From: Mesorhizobium sp. M4B.F.Ca.ET.058.02.1.1
GTDB lineage: Bacteria > Pseudomonadota > Alphaproteobacteria > Rhizobiales > Rhizobiaceae
Assembly (NCBI RefSeq): GCF_003952505.1
Contig: NZ_CP034450.1
Location: 2,604,001 to 2,668,000, forward strand
Reading direction: 5' to 3'
Length of the DNA stretch: 64,000 bases
The position numbers and the translations under genes are program-made. Under the pieces are notes generated by a model. The model ran no database searches. It was not told the DNA's origin and saw only the letters and a list, made by a program, of their open reading frames with translations. Below are positions 17,521-26,373 of this stretch, in pieces (position 1 is the first letter of the stretch; each line of letters begins with the position of its first letter).

Positions 17521-17684
17521 AAAAATGAAGGTCAAACCTTCAGAGGGGAACACCGTCCGGCGCAATGGGAGGAGAACGCCGAACGATGTGCCGTATGTGG
17601 GCTTTGTTGGGCATGTTTGCGACGAACAGAATTCCAAATATGAGCCGAAGCGCGAAAAAATATCGCGCAAGCAGGACCGCGGCC

Positions 17685-18701
17685 TCAGCCAGCCGCTGCC
17701 GTCTCCAGGAGATCGGCATAGTGCCGGCGCGCCACATCCGGGTGGGAACGCAGGCGGCTCTTCAGCACATTGGTTCCGACGTCGCGGAACAGCGGATTGT
17801 CGGGATCGCTTGCGGGACCGCGCGCCTCCGCCGCCAGGTCCTCGGGCAGGTCGAGCAGCGGGATCGTCGCGTCAAGCCGGGCGCTGAAGAAGAACGGCAC
17901 GGAAATGCGCTCGACACCGGACGGCGGCGTAACCACGCGATGGACCGTTGCACGCAGATAGCCGTTCGAGGCCAGTTCGAGCAATTCGCCGATGTTGACC
18001 ACCAGCGTCTGCGGGATCGGGTCGACATTCACCCAATTGCCACTGTACTCGACTTGCAGCCCCTTGTTCACGTCCTGCAGCAGCAGGGTCAGGAAGCCGC
18101 CATCCTTGTGGGCGCCGACGCCCTGGTCGTCGCCGGTGGCGTCGCGGCCGGGGTAGCGCACGATCTTCATGCGATGGTTGGGTTCGTCGCGATAGATCGC
18201 ATCGAAGGCGTCTTCCGGCTGGTCGAGCGAGAGCGCGAACGCCTTGAGAAGGCGGATCGCCACCTCGGTCGCCTTGCTCTGCCAGGCAAGCAGCGCCGGT
18301 TTCAGCTCCGGCAGGGCGTGCGGCCACTGGTTCGGCCCCTGCAGCCGCGTCCAGGCCGGAACGCCTGGCCCCTGCGCGATCGTCGGCCGCTCGACTCCGA
18401 TGTCGAGCTGCTCGCGCCAGTCGGCCTTGCCCTTGGTCAGCTCGCCGCCGGCGCGCGTATAGCCGCGGAACTGCGAGGATTTGACCATTTCGATCGCCAG
18501 CTTGTCGGCCTCCGGCAAGGCGAAGAACCGCCGCGAGGCATCGAGCACGTCGGAGATTTCAGAAGCCGATATGCCGTGGCCGGAGAGATAGAAGAAGCCG
18601 ACGTCGCGGGCGGCAGTGCGCAGGTCGAACAGAAACGTCCGCAGTTCCGATGCGCCCTGGTCGAGGCGGTCGAGATCGAGCACGGGGATAATTCGGGCCA
18701 T
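17685..18701 (-). CDS. 2-oxoglutarate/Fe(II)-dependent oxygenase, isopenicillin N synthase family
   Basis: A 338-residue non-heme iron oxygenase. The N-terminal DIOX_N part has DVGFFYLSGHGIS. The iron ligands are in GAHKDGGFLTLL (HxD, about residues 200) and ATVHRVV (distal His), with the co-substrate-binding Arg in RISVPFFF. AGGAG lies eight bases before the ATG. It is 158 bases downstream of metI in the same direction, so it may belong to a metQ-metN-metI-oxygenase unit. That would tie it to a methionine-like or sulfur-containing substrate, which is inference. Single-gene function is not known. Confidence 0.88.
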   Translation of the reverse strand: MARIIPVLDLDRLDQGASELRTFLFDLRTAARDVGFFYLSGHGISASEISDVLDASRRFFALPEADKLAIEMVKSSQFRGYTRAGGELTKGKADWREQLDIGVERPTIAQGPGVPAWTRLQGPNQWPHALPELKPALLAWQSKATEVAIRLLKAFALSLDQPEDAFDAIYRDEPNHRMKIVRYPGRDATGDDQGVGAHKDGGFLTLLLQDVNKGLQVEYSGNWVNVDPIPQTLVVNIGELLELASNGYLRATVHRVVTPPSGVERISVPFFFSARLDATIPLLDLPEDLAAEARGPASDPDNPLFRDVGTNVLKSRLRSHPDVARRHYADLLETAAAG

Positions 18702-18859
18702 GGTCAGGCTCCTTTCGCGGCACTATGCGACCCCGCCCCCACGATGCCATGCGCGCGGCCCTGGCCCAAGCAACGCACGATCCAATCTCGGCGTGAATGA
18801 CGCAAAGCCGGCGCTGCATTCCGCTGTCGGCGGGCAAAGAACTTCCGGCCCTCCCATCA

Positions 18860-19519
18860 TCAGCGTCGATCCAGCCTGGCGACCAGCCGGTCGCCCACCC
18901 ACTGGATGCCGCAGACAAGGACGATCAGGACGATGACCACGGCGACCATGACGCTGGTCTCGAAGCGCTGGTAGCCGTAGCGGATGGCGAGATCGCCAAG
19001 CCCGCCGGCGCCGATGGCGCCGGCCATGGCCGAGGCGCCGACCAGCGTCACCAGGGTCACCGTGAAGCCGGCGACGATGCTCGGCAGCGCCTCCGGCACC
19101 AGCACCTCGCGGATGATCGTCCAGCGGTTGCCGCCCATGGCGCGCGCAGCCTCGATCAGTCCGTGGTCCACCTCGCGCAGCGACACTTCGGCGATGCGCG
19201 CGTAGTAGGGCGTGGCGGCGATAGACAGCGGCACGATAGCCGCCCAGGTGCCGATCGAGGTGCCGACGATCAGCCGCGTGACCGGGATCAAGGCGACGAG
19301 CAGGATGATGAAGGGAACGGAGCGGAAGCCGTTGATGACCGCAGCGAGGGCGCGGTTTACCCACAGGCTTTCGGCGATGCCGCCGCGATCGGTGGCGACC
19401 AGCGCCAGGCCGAGCGGCAGGCCGAAGACCAGCGAGATGAGGCCGGAGGCTCCGGTCATCAGCACCGTTTCCCAGGTCGAACGGAGGAGAAGCTCAAACA
19501 GAACCGGCGACATGGCCAA
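18860..19519 (-). CDS. metI: D/L-methionine ABC transporter permease
   Basis: A 219-residue inner-membrane permease with about five helices. WETVLMTGASGLISLVFGLPLG at the start and the coupling loop REVDHGLIEAARAMGGNRWTIIREVLVPEALPSIVAG (EAA motif) are diagnostic of MetI. The start overlaps the end of metN by 26 bases; a second ATG at 19513 is possible. Together with metN and metQ it forms a complete importer for methionine or related compounds. Confidence 0.93.
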   Translation of the reverse strand: MAMSPVLFELLLRSTWETVLMTGASGLISLVFGLPLGLALVATDRGGIAESLWVNRALAAVINGFRSVPFIILLVALIPVTRLIVGTSIGTWAAIVPLSIAATPYYARIAEVSLREVDHGLIEAARAMGGNRWTIIREVLVPEALPSIVAGFTVTLVTLVGASAMAGAIGAGGLGDLAIRYGYQRFETSVMVAVVIVLIVLVCGIQWVGDRLVARLDRR

Positions 19520-20585
19520 GCACCTCCACCCGCGCCTGGCGGGCCTCCAGGAACGCGATCAGTTTCGGTAGTCGATCGGCATCGTTGCCGGGCACCGCGA
19601 GGAACAAAGTGCCGACAGGCTGCTGCTGGACATGATCGATACCGCCATGGACGAGGCGAAACGGTCCCGGCACAGCGGTTGCAAGGTCCGACAGGAGCGG
19701 ACCGCGCGCGGCCTCGCCGGCGACATCGATCCTCAGGATCGTCTCCACGCCAATGCCCGCAGCCATCCGGCTGGCGATCTCATCAGGCAGTTGCGGCCGG
19801 ATGCCGCCGAGCAGGCTCCTGGTGATCTCGGACCTCGGACCGGCGAAGACCGACCAGACAGGGCCTTCCTCGACGATCCGCCCGGCATCGATCACCGCGA
19901 CGCGGTCGGCGATCGAGCGGATCACCTCCATCTCGTGGGTGATGAGCAGGATGGTGAGGCCGAGCCGCCGGTTGATGTCCTTGAGCAAAGCGAGGATCGA
20001 TCGCGTCGTCTCCGGATCGAGCGCCGAGGTCGCCTCGTCGGACAACAACAGCGCGGGGCGCGCGGCAAGCGCCCTGGCAAGGCCGACACGCTGCTTCTGG
20101 CCGCCCGACAGCGCGGCCGGATAGGCTTTTGCTTTCTCCGACAGGCCGACGAGTTCCAGCAGTTCAGTCGCGCGCGCCAGACGCTCGGCCCGGGGCCGGC
20201 CCTCGATCTTGAGCGGCAGCGCGACATTGTCCTCGACGGTCTTGGCCGAAAGCAGGTTGAAATGCTGGAAGATCATGCCGATGCGGCGGCGCAGCGGCTG
20301 CAGTGCGCGCTCGCCGAGCCGGCCGATCTCGCGGCCCTCGATGAACACCGCGCCGGTATCCGGGCGCTCCAGCCCGTTCAGGCAGCGGATCAGCGTCGAC
20401 TTGCCGGCGCCGCTGCGGCCGATGATGCCCAATATCTCGCCCTTGCGCACCGTCAGCGAGACGCCGTCGAGCGCCGGCGTCACACCGAAGCGGCGTTTCA
20501 GGTCGACGAGGCGGACGACATCTTCCCGATCCGCCGGAGGGCCGTGCGCCGGATCGGCCAGTTCGGCCGTGACATGCTGGTTCAT
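19494..20585 (-). CDS. metN: Methionine ABC transporter ATP-binding protein
   Basis: A 363-residue ATPase. Walker A is GRSGAGKSTL, the signature LSGGQKQRVGLARAL, and Walker B LLLSDEATSALD. The C-terminal region after about residue 270 is the NIL-type regulatory domain that in MetN binds methionine and inhibits transport. The ATG at 20585 follows GGAAAG; the reading that continues to 20672 has no ribosome site and overlaps the end of metQ. It is translationally overlapped with metI. Confidence 0.94.
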   Translation of the reverse strand: MNQHVTAELADPAHGPPADREDVVRLVDLKRRFGVTPALDGVSLTVRKGEILGIIGRSGAGKSTLIRCLNGLERPDTGAVFIEGREIGRLGERALQPLRRRIGMIFQHFNLLSAKTVEDNVALPLKIEGRPRAERLARATELLELVGLSEKAKAYPAALSGGQKQRVGLARALAARPALLLSDEATSALDPETTRSILALLKDINRRLGLTILLITHEMEVIRSIADRVAVIDAGRIVEEGPVWSVFAGPRSEITRSLLGGIRPQLPDEIASRMAAGIGVETILRIDVAGEAARGPLLSDLATAVPGPFRLVHGGIDHVQQQPVGTLFLAVPGNDADRLPKLIAFLEARQARVEVLGHVAGSV

Positions 20586-20668
20586 CTTTCTTTCCGTTTC
20601 AGCGATCCGCAAACGCGATAGCGGCCCGCCGAACAGCGGGCCGCCTGCTGCTGCAAGCCAGGCGCCGA

Positions 20669-21520
20669 TCAATAGGCGCTGATGCCGGTGCCCCTGTAGA
20701 CCTTGTCGAATTCGGCCTTCACTGTTTCGTTCTGGTAGGAGGCGACCAGCGTCTTCACCCAGGGTTCGTTCTCGCTGCCGGCCTTGACGGCGATGAAGTT
20801 GCGGTAGGGATTGTCGGCCACCGGCTCCTGGGCAATGCGGTTGTCGGGACCCAGGCCGCTCTTCAGCGCCCAGTCGGTGTTGACGACGGCCGCGTCGAGA
20901 TCCTCGACCGAGCGGCCGACGATGCCGGCATCGAGTTCCTTGATGGCGACCTTCTTCGGGTTCTCGGCAATGTCGGCGGTCGTCGCCAGGATGCCGGTGC
21001 CGTCCTTCAGCTTGATCACGCCCTCGTTCTGCAGCACATGCAGGGCGCGGCCCTCGTTGGACGGATCGTTGGGCAGGCCGATGACGGCGCCTTCCGGCAG
21101 GTCGGCGACCTTGGTGTATTTCTTCGAATAGAGGCCGATCGGCCAGACGCCGGTATAGCCGACGGGGACGATGTGATAGCCTTGCGTCTTGATCTGGTTG
21201 TCGAGATAGGGCTTGTGCTGGAAAGCGTTGGCGTCGATCTCGCCGCGTTCCAGCGCCTCGTTGGGCTGCGTGTAGTCGTTGAAGACGACCGTTTCGATGG
21301 TCAGGCCTTTCTCGGCCGCCTGGGCGACGACGACGCGCCAGACATCTTCATCCTCGCCGCTGATGATGCCGACCTTGATCGCCTTCTTGTCCTCGGCGAA
21401 AGAAGGCGTCGGCGCGGCCAGGCCGACAACGGCAAGCGCCGAGGCAAGAAGCGCCGCAAGTCCAGCGCGCCTGGTGATTGACGTAGCGAGAGTTTTTGAA
21501 GCGTTGCCGCGTTCGGACAT
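20669..21520 (-). CDS. metQ: Methionine-binding protein of the MetNIQ importer
   Basis: A 283-residue periplasmic binding protein of the NlpA/MetQ family. A basic N-terminus and hydrophobic stretch end at PSFA, a signal peptidase I-type site; there is no lipobox Cys, so it appears to be periplasmic rather than a lipoprotein. KAIKVGIISGEDEDVW, NDYTQPNEALERGEIDANAFQH and LPNDPSNEGRAL are family motifs. AGGAAAG precedes the ATG. It is the first gene of the metQ-metN-metI unit. No riboswitch was recognised in the 240-base leader region. Confidence 0.94.
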   Translation of the reverse strand: MSERGNASKTLATSITRRAGLAALLASALAVVGLAAPTPSFAEDKKAIKVGIISGEDEDVWRVVVAQAAEKGLTIETVVFNDYTQPNEALERGEIDANAFQHKPYLDNQIKTQGYHIVPVGYTGVWPIGLYSKKYTKVADLPEGAVIGLPNDPSNEGRALHVLQNEGVIKLKDGTGILATTADIAENPKKVAIKELDAGIVGRSVEDLDAAVVNTDWALKSGLGPDNRIAQEPVADNPYRNFIAVKAGSENEPWVKTLVASYQNETVKAEFDKVYRGTGISAY

Positions 21521-21761
21521 GGTTCTTTCCTTGCGATCCCGAAATCGTATCGGCTTGGCGGAATGCGAAGCCTTGATGACAGCATCGGCAATGCTGGGCG
21601 TCCGATCAAAGAACTGCTTTTCTTCTCAGGAACCGAGCAGGAAATATTCTCTCAAAGATATTGCGACAGTGAGCACGCCTGATGGTGGGCACCGCGATAC
21701 GGGTTATGCGACTGGCGACTCCCAGAATCGACGGTGCCGCCTTGGCCAACGTGTCGAGTGG

Positions 21762-22451
21762 TCAGAACGTCTCGACCCAGGGCCGCAAGTCGACCTCGAA
21801 GCTCCAGGCGCTGCGGTGCTGGCGGTGGACCGCGAGATAGGTCTCGGCGATCGCGTCCGGCGACAGGCGGCGATCCGGTCGGTCCGGCTCGGCCGCCTGT
21901 CCCGGCGGCTCGATCTGGCCGTCGATGATGAAATGCGCAACGTGGATGTTCTTTGGGCTGAGCTCGCGCGCCATCGACTGCGCCAGTCCGCGCAGGCCGA
22001 ATTTCGGCATGGCGAAGCCGGCCGATCCCGAAAAACCTTTCAGGCTTGCCGTGGCGCCGGTGAACAGGATCGAGCCGGAACCGCGCGCCAGCAGCCGCAG
22101 CGCCGCCTGCTGGCCAACAAGGAAGCCGCCATAGGCGCCAACCAGCAGCGCCTGTTTCACGGCGTCCGGGTCGAGCTCGGCGATCGGTCCGCGCGTGCGC
22201 CCGCTGGCGTTGAAAACCGCGACATCGAGCGAGCCGACCTTGTCGGCGGCCTCGAACAGTCGGGCAACGGAGGCGGCATCCGATACATCCGTTTCCACCG
22301 CCTGTGCGCCGGTCTCGCCGGCAAGTGCCGCAAGCTTGTCGACATTGCGAGCGGCAAGGACGACGCGGAAACCTTCCTTGCTGAGAAGCCGCGCCAACGA
22401 TGCGCTGAGGCCAGCACCAGCGCCTGCGATCACTGCGACATTGGCTGCCAT
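21762..22451 (-). CDS. Short-chain dehydrogenase/reductase, atypical catalytic motif
   Basis: A 229-residue Rossmann oxidoreductase. The cofactor loop is GAGAGLSASLA near the start, VETDVSD binds the adenine side, and NASG corresponds to the NAG motif. The active site reads TGATAS then GFAMPKFGLRGL, so the catalytic Tyr of YxxxK is Phe while the Lys remains. The ATG at 22451 has AGGAGG upstream; the frame continues to 22685 without a better start. It is divergent from anmK. Without the Tyr it may have altered chemistry or bind a cofactor only. Confidence 0.85.
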   Translation of the reverse strand: MAANVAVIAGAGAGLSASLARLLSKEGFRVVLAARNVDKLAALAGETGAQAVETDVSDAASVARLFEAADKVGSLDVAVFNASGRTRGPIAELDPDAVKQALLVGAYGGFLVGQQAALRLLARGSGSILFTGATASLKGFSGSAGFAMPKFGLRGLAQSMARELSPKNIHVAHFIIDGQIEPPGQAAEPDRPDRRLSPDAIAETYLAVHRQHRSAWSFEVDLRPWVETF

Positions 22452-22675
22452 GATTTCCTCCTGCGAATGCGGCACGGCTGGCGTGGCCGACGCCTCTTCA
22501 TCGGACAGCGTCGCGCCTTCGGCGGCAAGAGGCAAGAACGGTGTTGCTCGATTTTGGCCGCCCGGCGCAAAAGGGGGCCGGTCCCGACGGCAGGTTCCAT
22601 CGCGACACCGCGAAACGCTTGCCTGCAGGACCGATCCGTCCGACAGGTGGTTCAACGGCGATTCGAGGAGCGACC

Positions 22676-23791
22676 ATGCAACCAATCTGGGCCGTCGGCC
22701 TGATGACAGGCACCGTACTCGACGGCAATATCGACGTGGCGCTGATCAAGACCGACGGCGAGCGCATCGCCGATTTCGGCACCTACACGCTGGCGCCCTA
22801 CGCGCAATCGATCCGCAGCCTTTTGGAGGAGACGCTGCGGCGGGCGCGCCTCTGGAACTTCGAGGGACCGGAGCCGGAGATCTTCCGCGAGGCCGAGGAG
22901 GCGCTGACGCGCGCGCAGTCGGCGGCGGTCAAGGATCTCGTGGAAGGCCAGGGCATGACGATGGCCGATATCGGCGTCGTCGGCTTCCACGGCCAGACCG
23001 TTCTGCACCGCGCCCCGCAGCCGGGGCGGATCGGCCGCACCCGTCAGCTCGGCGACGGCGAATTGATGGCCGCCATTCTCGGCACCAAGGTCGCCTATGA
23101 TTTCCGCTCGGCCGACGTCGCCGCCGGGGGACAGGGCGCGCCGCTCGCCGCCACCTATCACGCGGCGCTGCTCAAGGAGGCGGACGCCAGCGGCGACACC
23201 GCCGTGCTCAATCTCGGCGGCGTCGGCAACGTCACCTGGTGGGACGGCAAGGACAACATCGTTGCCTTCGACACCGGTCCGGCCAATGCGCCCGTCAACG
23301 ATTTCATCAAGGCGAAGGGCCTCGGCGAGATGGACCGCGACGGCAGGCTGGCGGCGGCCGGCACGGTCGACGAGGAACGGCTCGCGCTGCTGCTTCAACA
23401 TCCGTATCTCACCAAACCCTATCCGAAATCGCTCGACCGTTTCGACTTCACCGCGGCGATGGCGGACGGGCTCGGCACCGAGGACGGCGCGGCCACGCTG
23501 ACCGCTTTCACCACCGCCGCCGTCGGCAAGGCGCTCGATCTCCTGCCGCGCCGACCGAAGCGGCTCGCGGTCAGCGGCGGCGGCCGCCGCAATCCGACCA
23601 TGATGGCGATGCTTGACAGCCGCGCCGGCGTCGAAGTCGTGCAGGCGGAGACCCTCGGCTGGAAGGGCGACGCGGTCGAGGCCGAGTGCTTCGCCTTCCT
23701 GGCGGTGCGCGTGCTGCGCGGCCTGCCGATCAGCTTTCCGAGCACGACAGGCGTGCCGCAGCCGATGCGCGGCGGGAGGCTGGCCGGGTAG
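22676..23791 (+). CDS. anmK: Anhydro-N-acetylmuramic acid kinase
   Basis: A 371-residue kinase that opens and phosphorylates 1,6-anhydro-MurNAc released during peptidoglycan turnover, giving MurNAc-6-phosphate. [19 protein letters not shown] at the start is the family signature, followed by [28 protein letters not shown] and [12 protein letters not shown], with [17 protein letters not shown] is five bases before the ATG at 22676. Many AnmK proteins read GTSxDG at the start where this one has GTVLDG. No murQ or other muropeptide recycling gene is adjacent. Confidence 0.95.
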   Translation: MQPIWAVGLMTGTVLDGNIDVALIKTDGERIADFGTYTLAPYAQSIRSLLEETLRRARLWNFEGPEPEIFREAEEALTRAQSAAVKDLVEGQGMTMADIGVVGFHGQTVLHRAPQPGRIGRTRQLGDGELMAAILGTKVAYDFRSADVAAGGQGAPLAATYHAALLKEADASGDTAVLNLGGVGNVTWWDGKDNIVAFDTGPANAPVNDFIKAKGLGEMDRDGRLAAAGTVDEERLALLLQHPYLTKPYPKSLDRFDFTAAMADGLGTEDGAATLTAFTTAAVGKALDLLPRRPKRLAVSGGGRRNPTMMAMLDSRAGVEVVQAETLGWKGDAVEAECFAFLAVRVLRGLPISFPSTTGVPQPMRGGRLAG

Positions 23792-23800
23792 GTTCCCGTT

Positions 23801-23850
23801 CGACGCAATTGCGGACGGAAACCGCTTCACACTTTCCTGGAATTGCTCTG
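23801..23850. repeat. Rhizobial intergenic palindromic repeat (GTGTGAAGCGGTTT core)
   Basis: The stretch runs from CGACGCAATTGCGGACGG to CCTGGAATTGCTCTG and is a dispersed non-coding repeat. The ends (GCAATT and AATTGC) are inverted, and the centre CCGCTTCACACTTTCC is the reverse complement of the core of the element at 26119-26170. A relative lies at 61124-61173. It lies between the convergent anmK and GNAT genes. Confidence 0.7.
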
Positions 23851-23851
23851 A

Positions 23852-24280
23852 TCAGAGGGCGAGCAGGCTCTTCTGCAGGAAGATGCGGCTGCGGCCGATG
23901 GGGAAATCGGGCAGCGTGCCGAACGGCTGGTAACCCTGGCGCTCATAGGCCTTGACCGCTTTAGGATTGAAAGTGTCGATCCAGGCGCCGTGGCAGCCGC
24001 GCGCCACCGCCTCCTGTTCGGCCGCCTGCAGCATCTGGCCCGCCATGTGCTGGCCGCGTAGGCTCTGGTCGACCCACAGCCATTGCACGAACAGCCAGCC
24101 CCAGGCGGTGTAGCCGGAGATGCCGGCGACCACCTTGCCAGTCTCGTCGCGAACGAAGACTGCGAGCGACTTTCGGCCTGAGGCGCCTACATCGGCGTCG
24201 TTGAAGGCCGTGAGCTGCTCGCCGAGGAAGGCGAGTTCCTGCGCCGAAGGATCGGCGGTTGTCTCAAGCGTCGTCTTCAT
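23852..24280 (-). CDS. GNAT family N-acetyltransferase
   Basis: A 142-residue acetyltransferase. The acetyl-CoA loop is SLRGQHMAGQML (the Q/RxxGxG/A motif) at about residues 78-90, preceded by the LFVQWLWVD strand and followed by GAWIDTFNPKAVKAYERQGYQPFG, the usual C-terminal motif. The complete fold is present. It is convergent with anmK and lies about 60 bases after the MFS gene in the same direction. The acceptor is unknown. Confidence 0.88.
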   Translation of the reverse strand: MKTTLETTADPSAQELAFLGEQLTAFNDADVGASGRKSLAVFVRDETGKVVAGISGYTAWGWLFVQWLWVDQSLRGQHMAGQMLQAAEQEAVARGCHGAWIDTFNPKAVKAYERQGYQPFGTLPDFPIGRSRIFLQKSLLAL

Positions 24281-24341
24281 CGCTTCGTCCAGTTCGGTTC
24301 CATTTGCCAGCCTTAGCGAAGGACCGAACAGGGACGCAAGC

Positions 24342-25532
24342 TTACTGCTGGGCAGTGCCTGCCGAGCGCCATGCCGCCGCCGAAGCGGCGACCAGCATCA
24401 GCAGGGCCGCGATCACGGCGCAATTGGCGAAGCCGAGGCTCGTATAGAGCGGCCCGAAGCCGGCGGTGCCGATGGAGACGGCGAGATAGGTGACGGAGCT
24501 GTTCAGGCCCATGATGGTGCCGCGCTGCGTGGGGTCGAGCGCGGTCAGGCGCATCACCAGGACGTTCAGCCCGAAATGGTTGGCAAGGCCCCAGAGGGCG
24601 ATCGTCGCCATGAGCAGGCCGAAGCTGCCGCTGGCGGTGGCCATGGCGACATAGACGGCCGCCACCAGCAGATAGGCGAACGGCATGACGCGCCGGGCGC
24701 CGAGGCGATCGATGACGCCGTCGAGCAGTGCCGCCGCGCCAAACCCGAAACCATAGGCGAGTGCGGCCAGGCCATTGGCGCTGACCGGCTCGCCGAGGCC
24801 CTGGTGAAGGTGATCGCCGAGATAGCCGTAGACGCCGTAGAAGGCGGTCATGAAGGCGCCGCAGGCGATCAGCAGCGGCAGGATGCCGGGAACGGCGAGC
24901 GCCCCGAGCGGTGAAGGCGCCGGACCGCTTTTCTTGCTGTCGCGCAGCGAACTCATTGTCAGGCCGACGACGGCGATCGCGGCCAGGAGCGCGACGGCGG
25001 CGAAGACGGCGCGCCAGTGCACGAGATCGGCAAGCACGGCCGACAGCGAGACGCCGGCCACCATGGAGAGCGTCCAGCCGGTCAGCACGACGCCGATGGT
25101 GCCGCTTTCGCGGCCGGGCGGCGCGATCGCCGCCGAACTCGCGTAGATCGCCGGCATGGCGACGCCGGCGGCGATGCCGGCGACAAGCTGGGCCGCGACC
25201 AGCGCCGTCACCGTCGGTGCCAGCGCGCTGGCGACCAGGGCCAGCGCCAGCAGCAGCAATGCGCCCTGCAGCATGCGGCGCGCGCCCACCCGGTCGATAT
25301 AGCGGGCAAGGAAGAGCGCGCTGGCCGAGGTGCCGAGGCCAAACGCGGCGGCCGCGCTCATCACCGCCGGCACGCTCGTCCCGAACGAGGTCGCCACGGC
25401 GGGCGCGATCGGGCCGAGAACCAGCGAGTTGGAACCGATGACGGCGATGCAGCCGGTCAGGAGATAGGCGAGCGCCGGGATTGGCGGCCGGGGCGCCGCC
25501 ACCAGAATTGCTGATTGATCACTGTTCGACAT
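24342..25532 (-). CDS. MFS transporter, probable drug or metabolite exporter
   Basis: A 396-residue inner-membrane protein with about twelve helices, of the AraJ/drug-efflux branch of the major facilitator superfamily. The loop after helix 2 reads LGTSASALFLARYIDRVGARRM, a version of motif A. The start at 25532 is 48 bases from the Lrp/AsnC start on the other strand, and that gap holds a small palindrome, so the regulator probably controls this gene. Many divergent Lrp-MFS pairs are amino acid or drug exporters; the substrate here is unknown. Confidence 0.9.
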   Translation of the reverse strand: MSNSDQSAILVAAPRPPIPALAYLLTGCIAVIGSNSLVLGPIAPAVATSFGTSVPAVMSAAAAFGLGTSASALFLARYIDRVGARRMLQGALLLLALALVASALAPTVTALVAAQLVAGIAAGVAMPAIYASSAAIAPPGRESGTIGVVLTGWTLSMVAGVSLSAVLADLVHWRAVFAAVALLAAIAVVGLTMSSLRDSKKSGPAPSPLGALAVPGILPLLIACGAFMTAFYGVYGYLGDHLHQGLGEPVSANGLAALAYGFGFGAAALLDGVIDRLGARRVMPFAYLLVAAVYVAMATASGSFGLLMATIALWGLANHFGLNVLVMRLTALDPTQRGTIMGLNSSVTYLAVSIGTAGFGPLYTSLGFANCAVIAALLMLVAASAAAWRSAGTAQQ

Positions 25533-25544
25533 ATGCTCATAATG

Positions 25545-25561
25545 GCCGTATTTAATTCGGC
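25545..25561. promoter_or_regulatory. Candidate operator between MFS and Lrp/AsnC genes
   Basis: GCCG-TATTTAATT-CGGC is a 4-9-4 dyad with an AT-rich centre in the short divergent gap. Its form and position suit binding by the adjacent Lrp/AsnC regulator, and it lies upstream of both starts. It is inferred only from symmetry. Confidence 0.35.
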
Positions 25562-25580
25562 ATCAATGAGGAATTCCGAT

Positions 25581-26120
25581 ATGGATGAAGAAACAGATGG
25601 CATTCAGCGGAACAGGCAGCCTGCCCGCGATATCGACCCGATCGACCGAAAGATATTAGGCATCCTGGTCGACGACGCGACCATCAGCTACGCCGAGCTC
25701 GGCGATCGCGTCGGCCTGTCGCCGCCGGCGGCGCATGAGCGGGTGAAGCGCCTCAAGCGCAGCGGCGCCATCCGCGCCACGGCGGCCATCATCGACCCCA
25801 GAGCGGTGAAGAAGCCGCTGCTCGCCTTCGTGCATATCGACACCAGGGGCTGGGGCAAGACGCCTGAGCTGATGGCGGTGTCCGAATTCCCCGAAGTCGA
25901 GGAGATCCATACGGTGGCCGGCGACACCTGCATGCTGCTCAAGGTCCGCACCGAGGACACGCGCGCGCTCGAGGGATTGCTGTCACGGCTTTACGAAACG
26001 CCGGGCGTCACCTCGACGCGCAGCTATGTGGTGCTGTCGACCTATCTCGAGCGGCCGGTGCAGCCCGGCATCACCCAAGAATGGCCGGCGCCCCGGCATA
26101 TGGCGACGCCGGTCTACTAG
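25581..26120 (+). CDS. Lrp/AsnC family transcriptional regulator
   Basis: A 179-residue regulator. The N-terminal helix-turn-helix (IDRKILGILVDDATISYAELGDRVGLSPPAAHERVKRLKRSGAI in two pieces, about residues 20-65) is followed by the RAM ligand-binding domain with VEEIHTVAGDTCMLLKVR. The ATG at 25581 is eight bases after GAGGA; upstream ATGs at 25515 and 25566 are less well placed. It is divergent from the MFS exporter, which is its likely target. Confidence 0.92.
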   Translation: MDEETDGIQRNRQPARDIDPIDRKILGILVDDATISYAELGDRVGLSPPAAHERVKRLKRSGAIRATAAIIDPRAVKKPLLAFVHIDTRGWGKTPELMAVSEFPEVEEIHTVAGDTCMLLKVRTEDTRALEGLLSRLYETPGVTSTRSYVVLSTYLERPVQPGITQEWPAPRHMATPVY

Positions 26121-26170
26121 AGCATGATGCCGAAAAGTGTGAAGCGGTTTTCGGACGACATCATACTCTA
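26119..26170. repeat. Rhizobial intergenic palindromic repeat
   Basis: AGAGCATGATGCCGAAAAG is answered by CGGACGACATCATACTCT at the other end, around the core GTGTGAAGCGGTTTTCGG. The whole is a near palindrome with AGAGCATGATG and CATCATACTCT arms. It begins at the stop codon of the Lrp gene and could form its terminator. The core matches, inverted, the elements at 23801 and 61124. Confidence 0.75.
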
Positions 26171-26373
26171 TTTCTTCTAGGCGTTACCCTCACTGCAAGC
26201 TGCACACGTTTCTGCACAAAATTTACGCATGCAATAATTTCTCATAACGCGTTGAAACTTGAAAACTTGTCTGTAAAGTTTCACCTTGCAGGTGCGCGCC
26301 GGCGCGCTCTAACTAGGTGCCGGGGCAGTCGCATGGGGCCAAAGGTTTGGATATCCATGCCGCGAGGGTTGGA

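Noticed and set aside
21521..21761. Possible SAM riboswitch or leader before metQ
   Set aside because: Only a small hairpin (CAGCAT-CGGCA-ATGCTG type at 21580-21596) was found; no known SAM riboswitch core was recognised.
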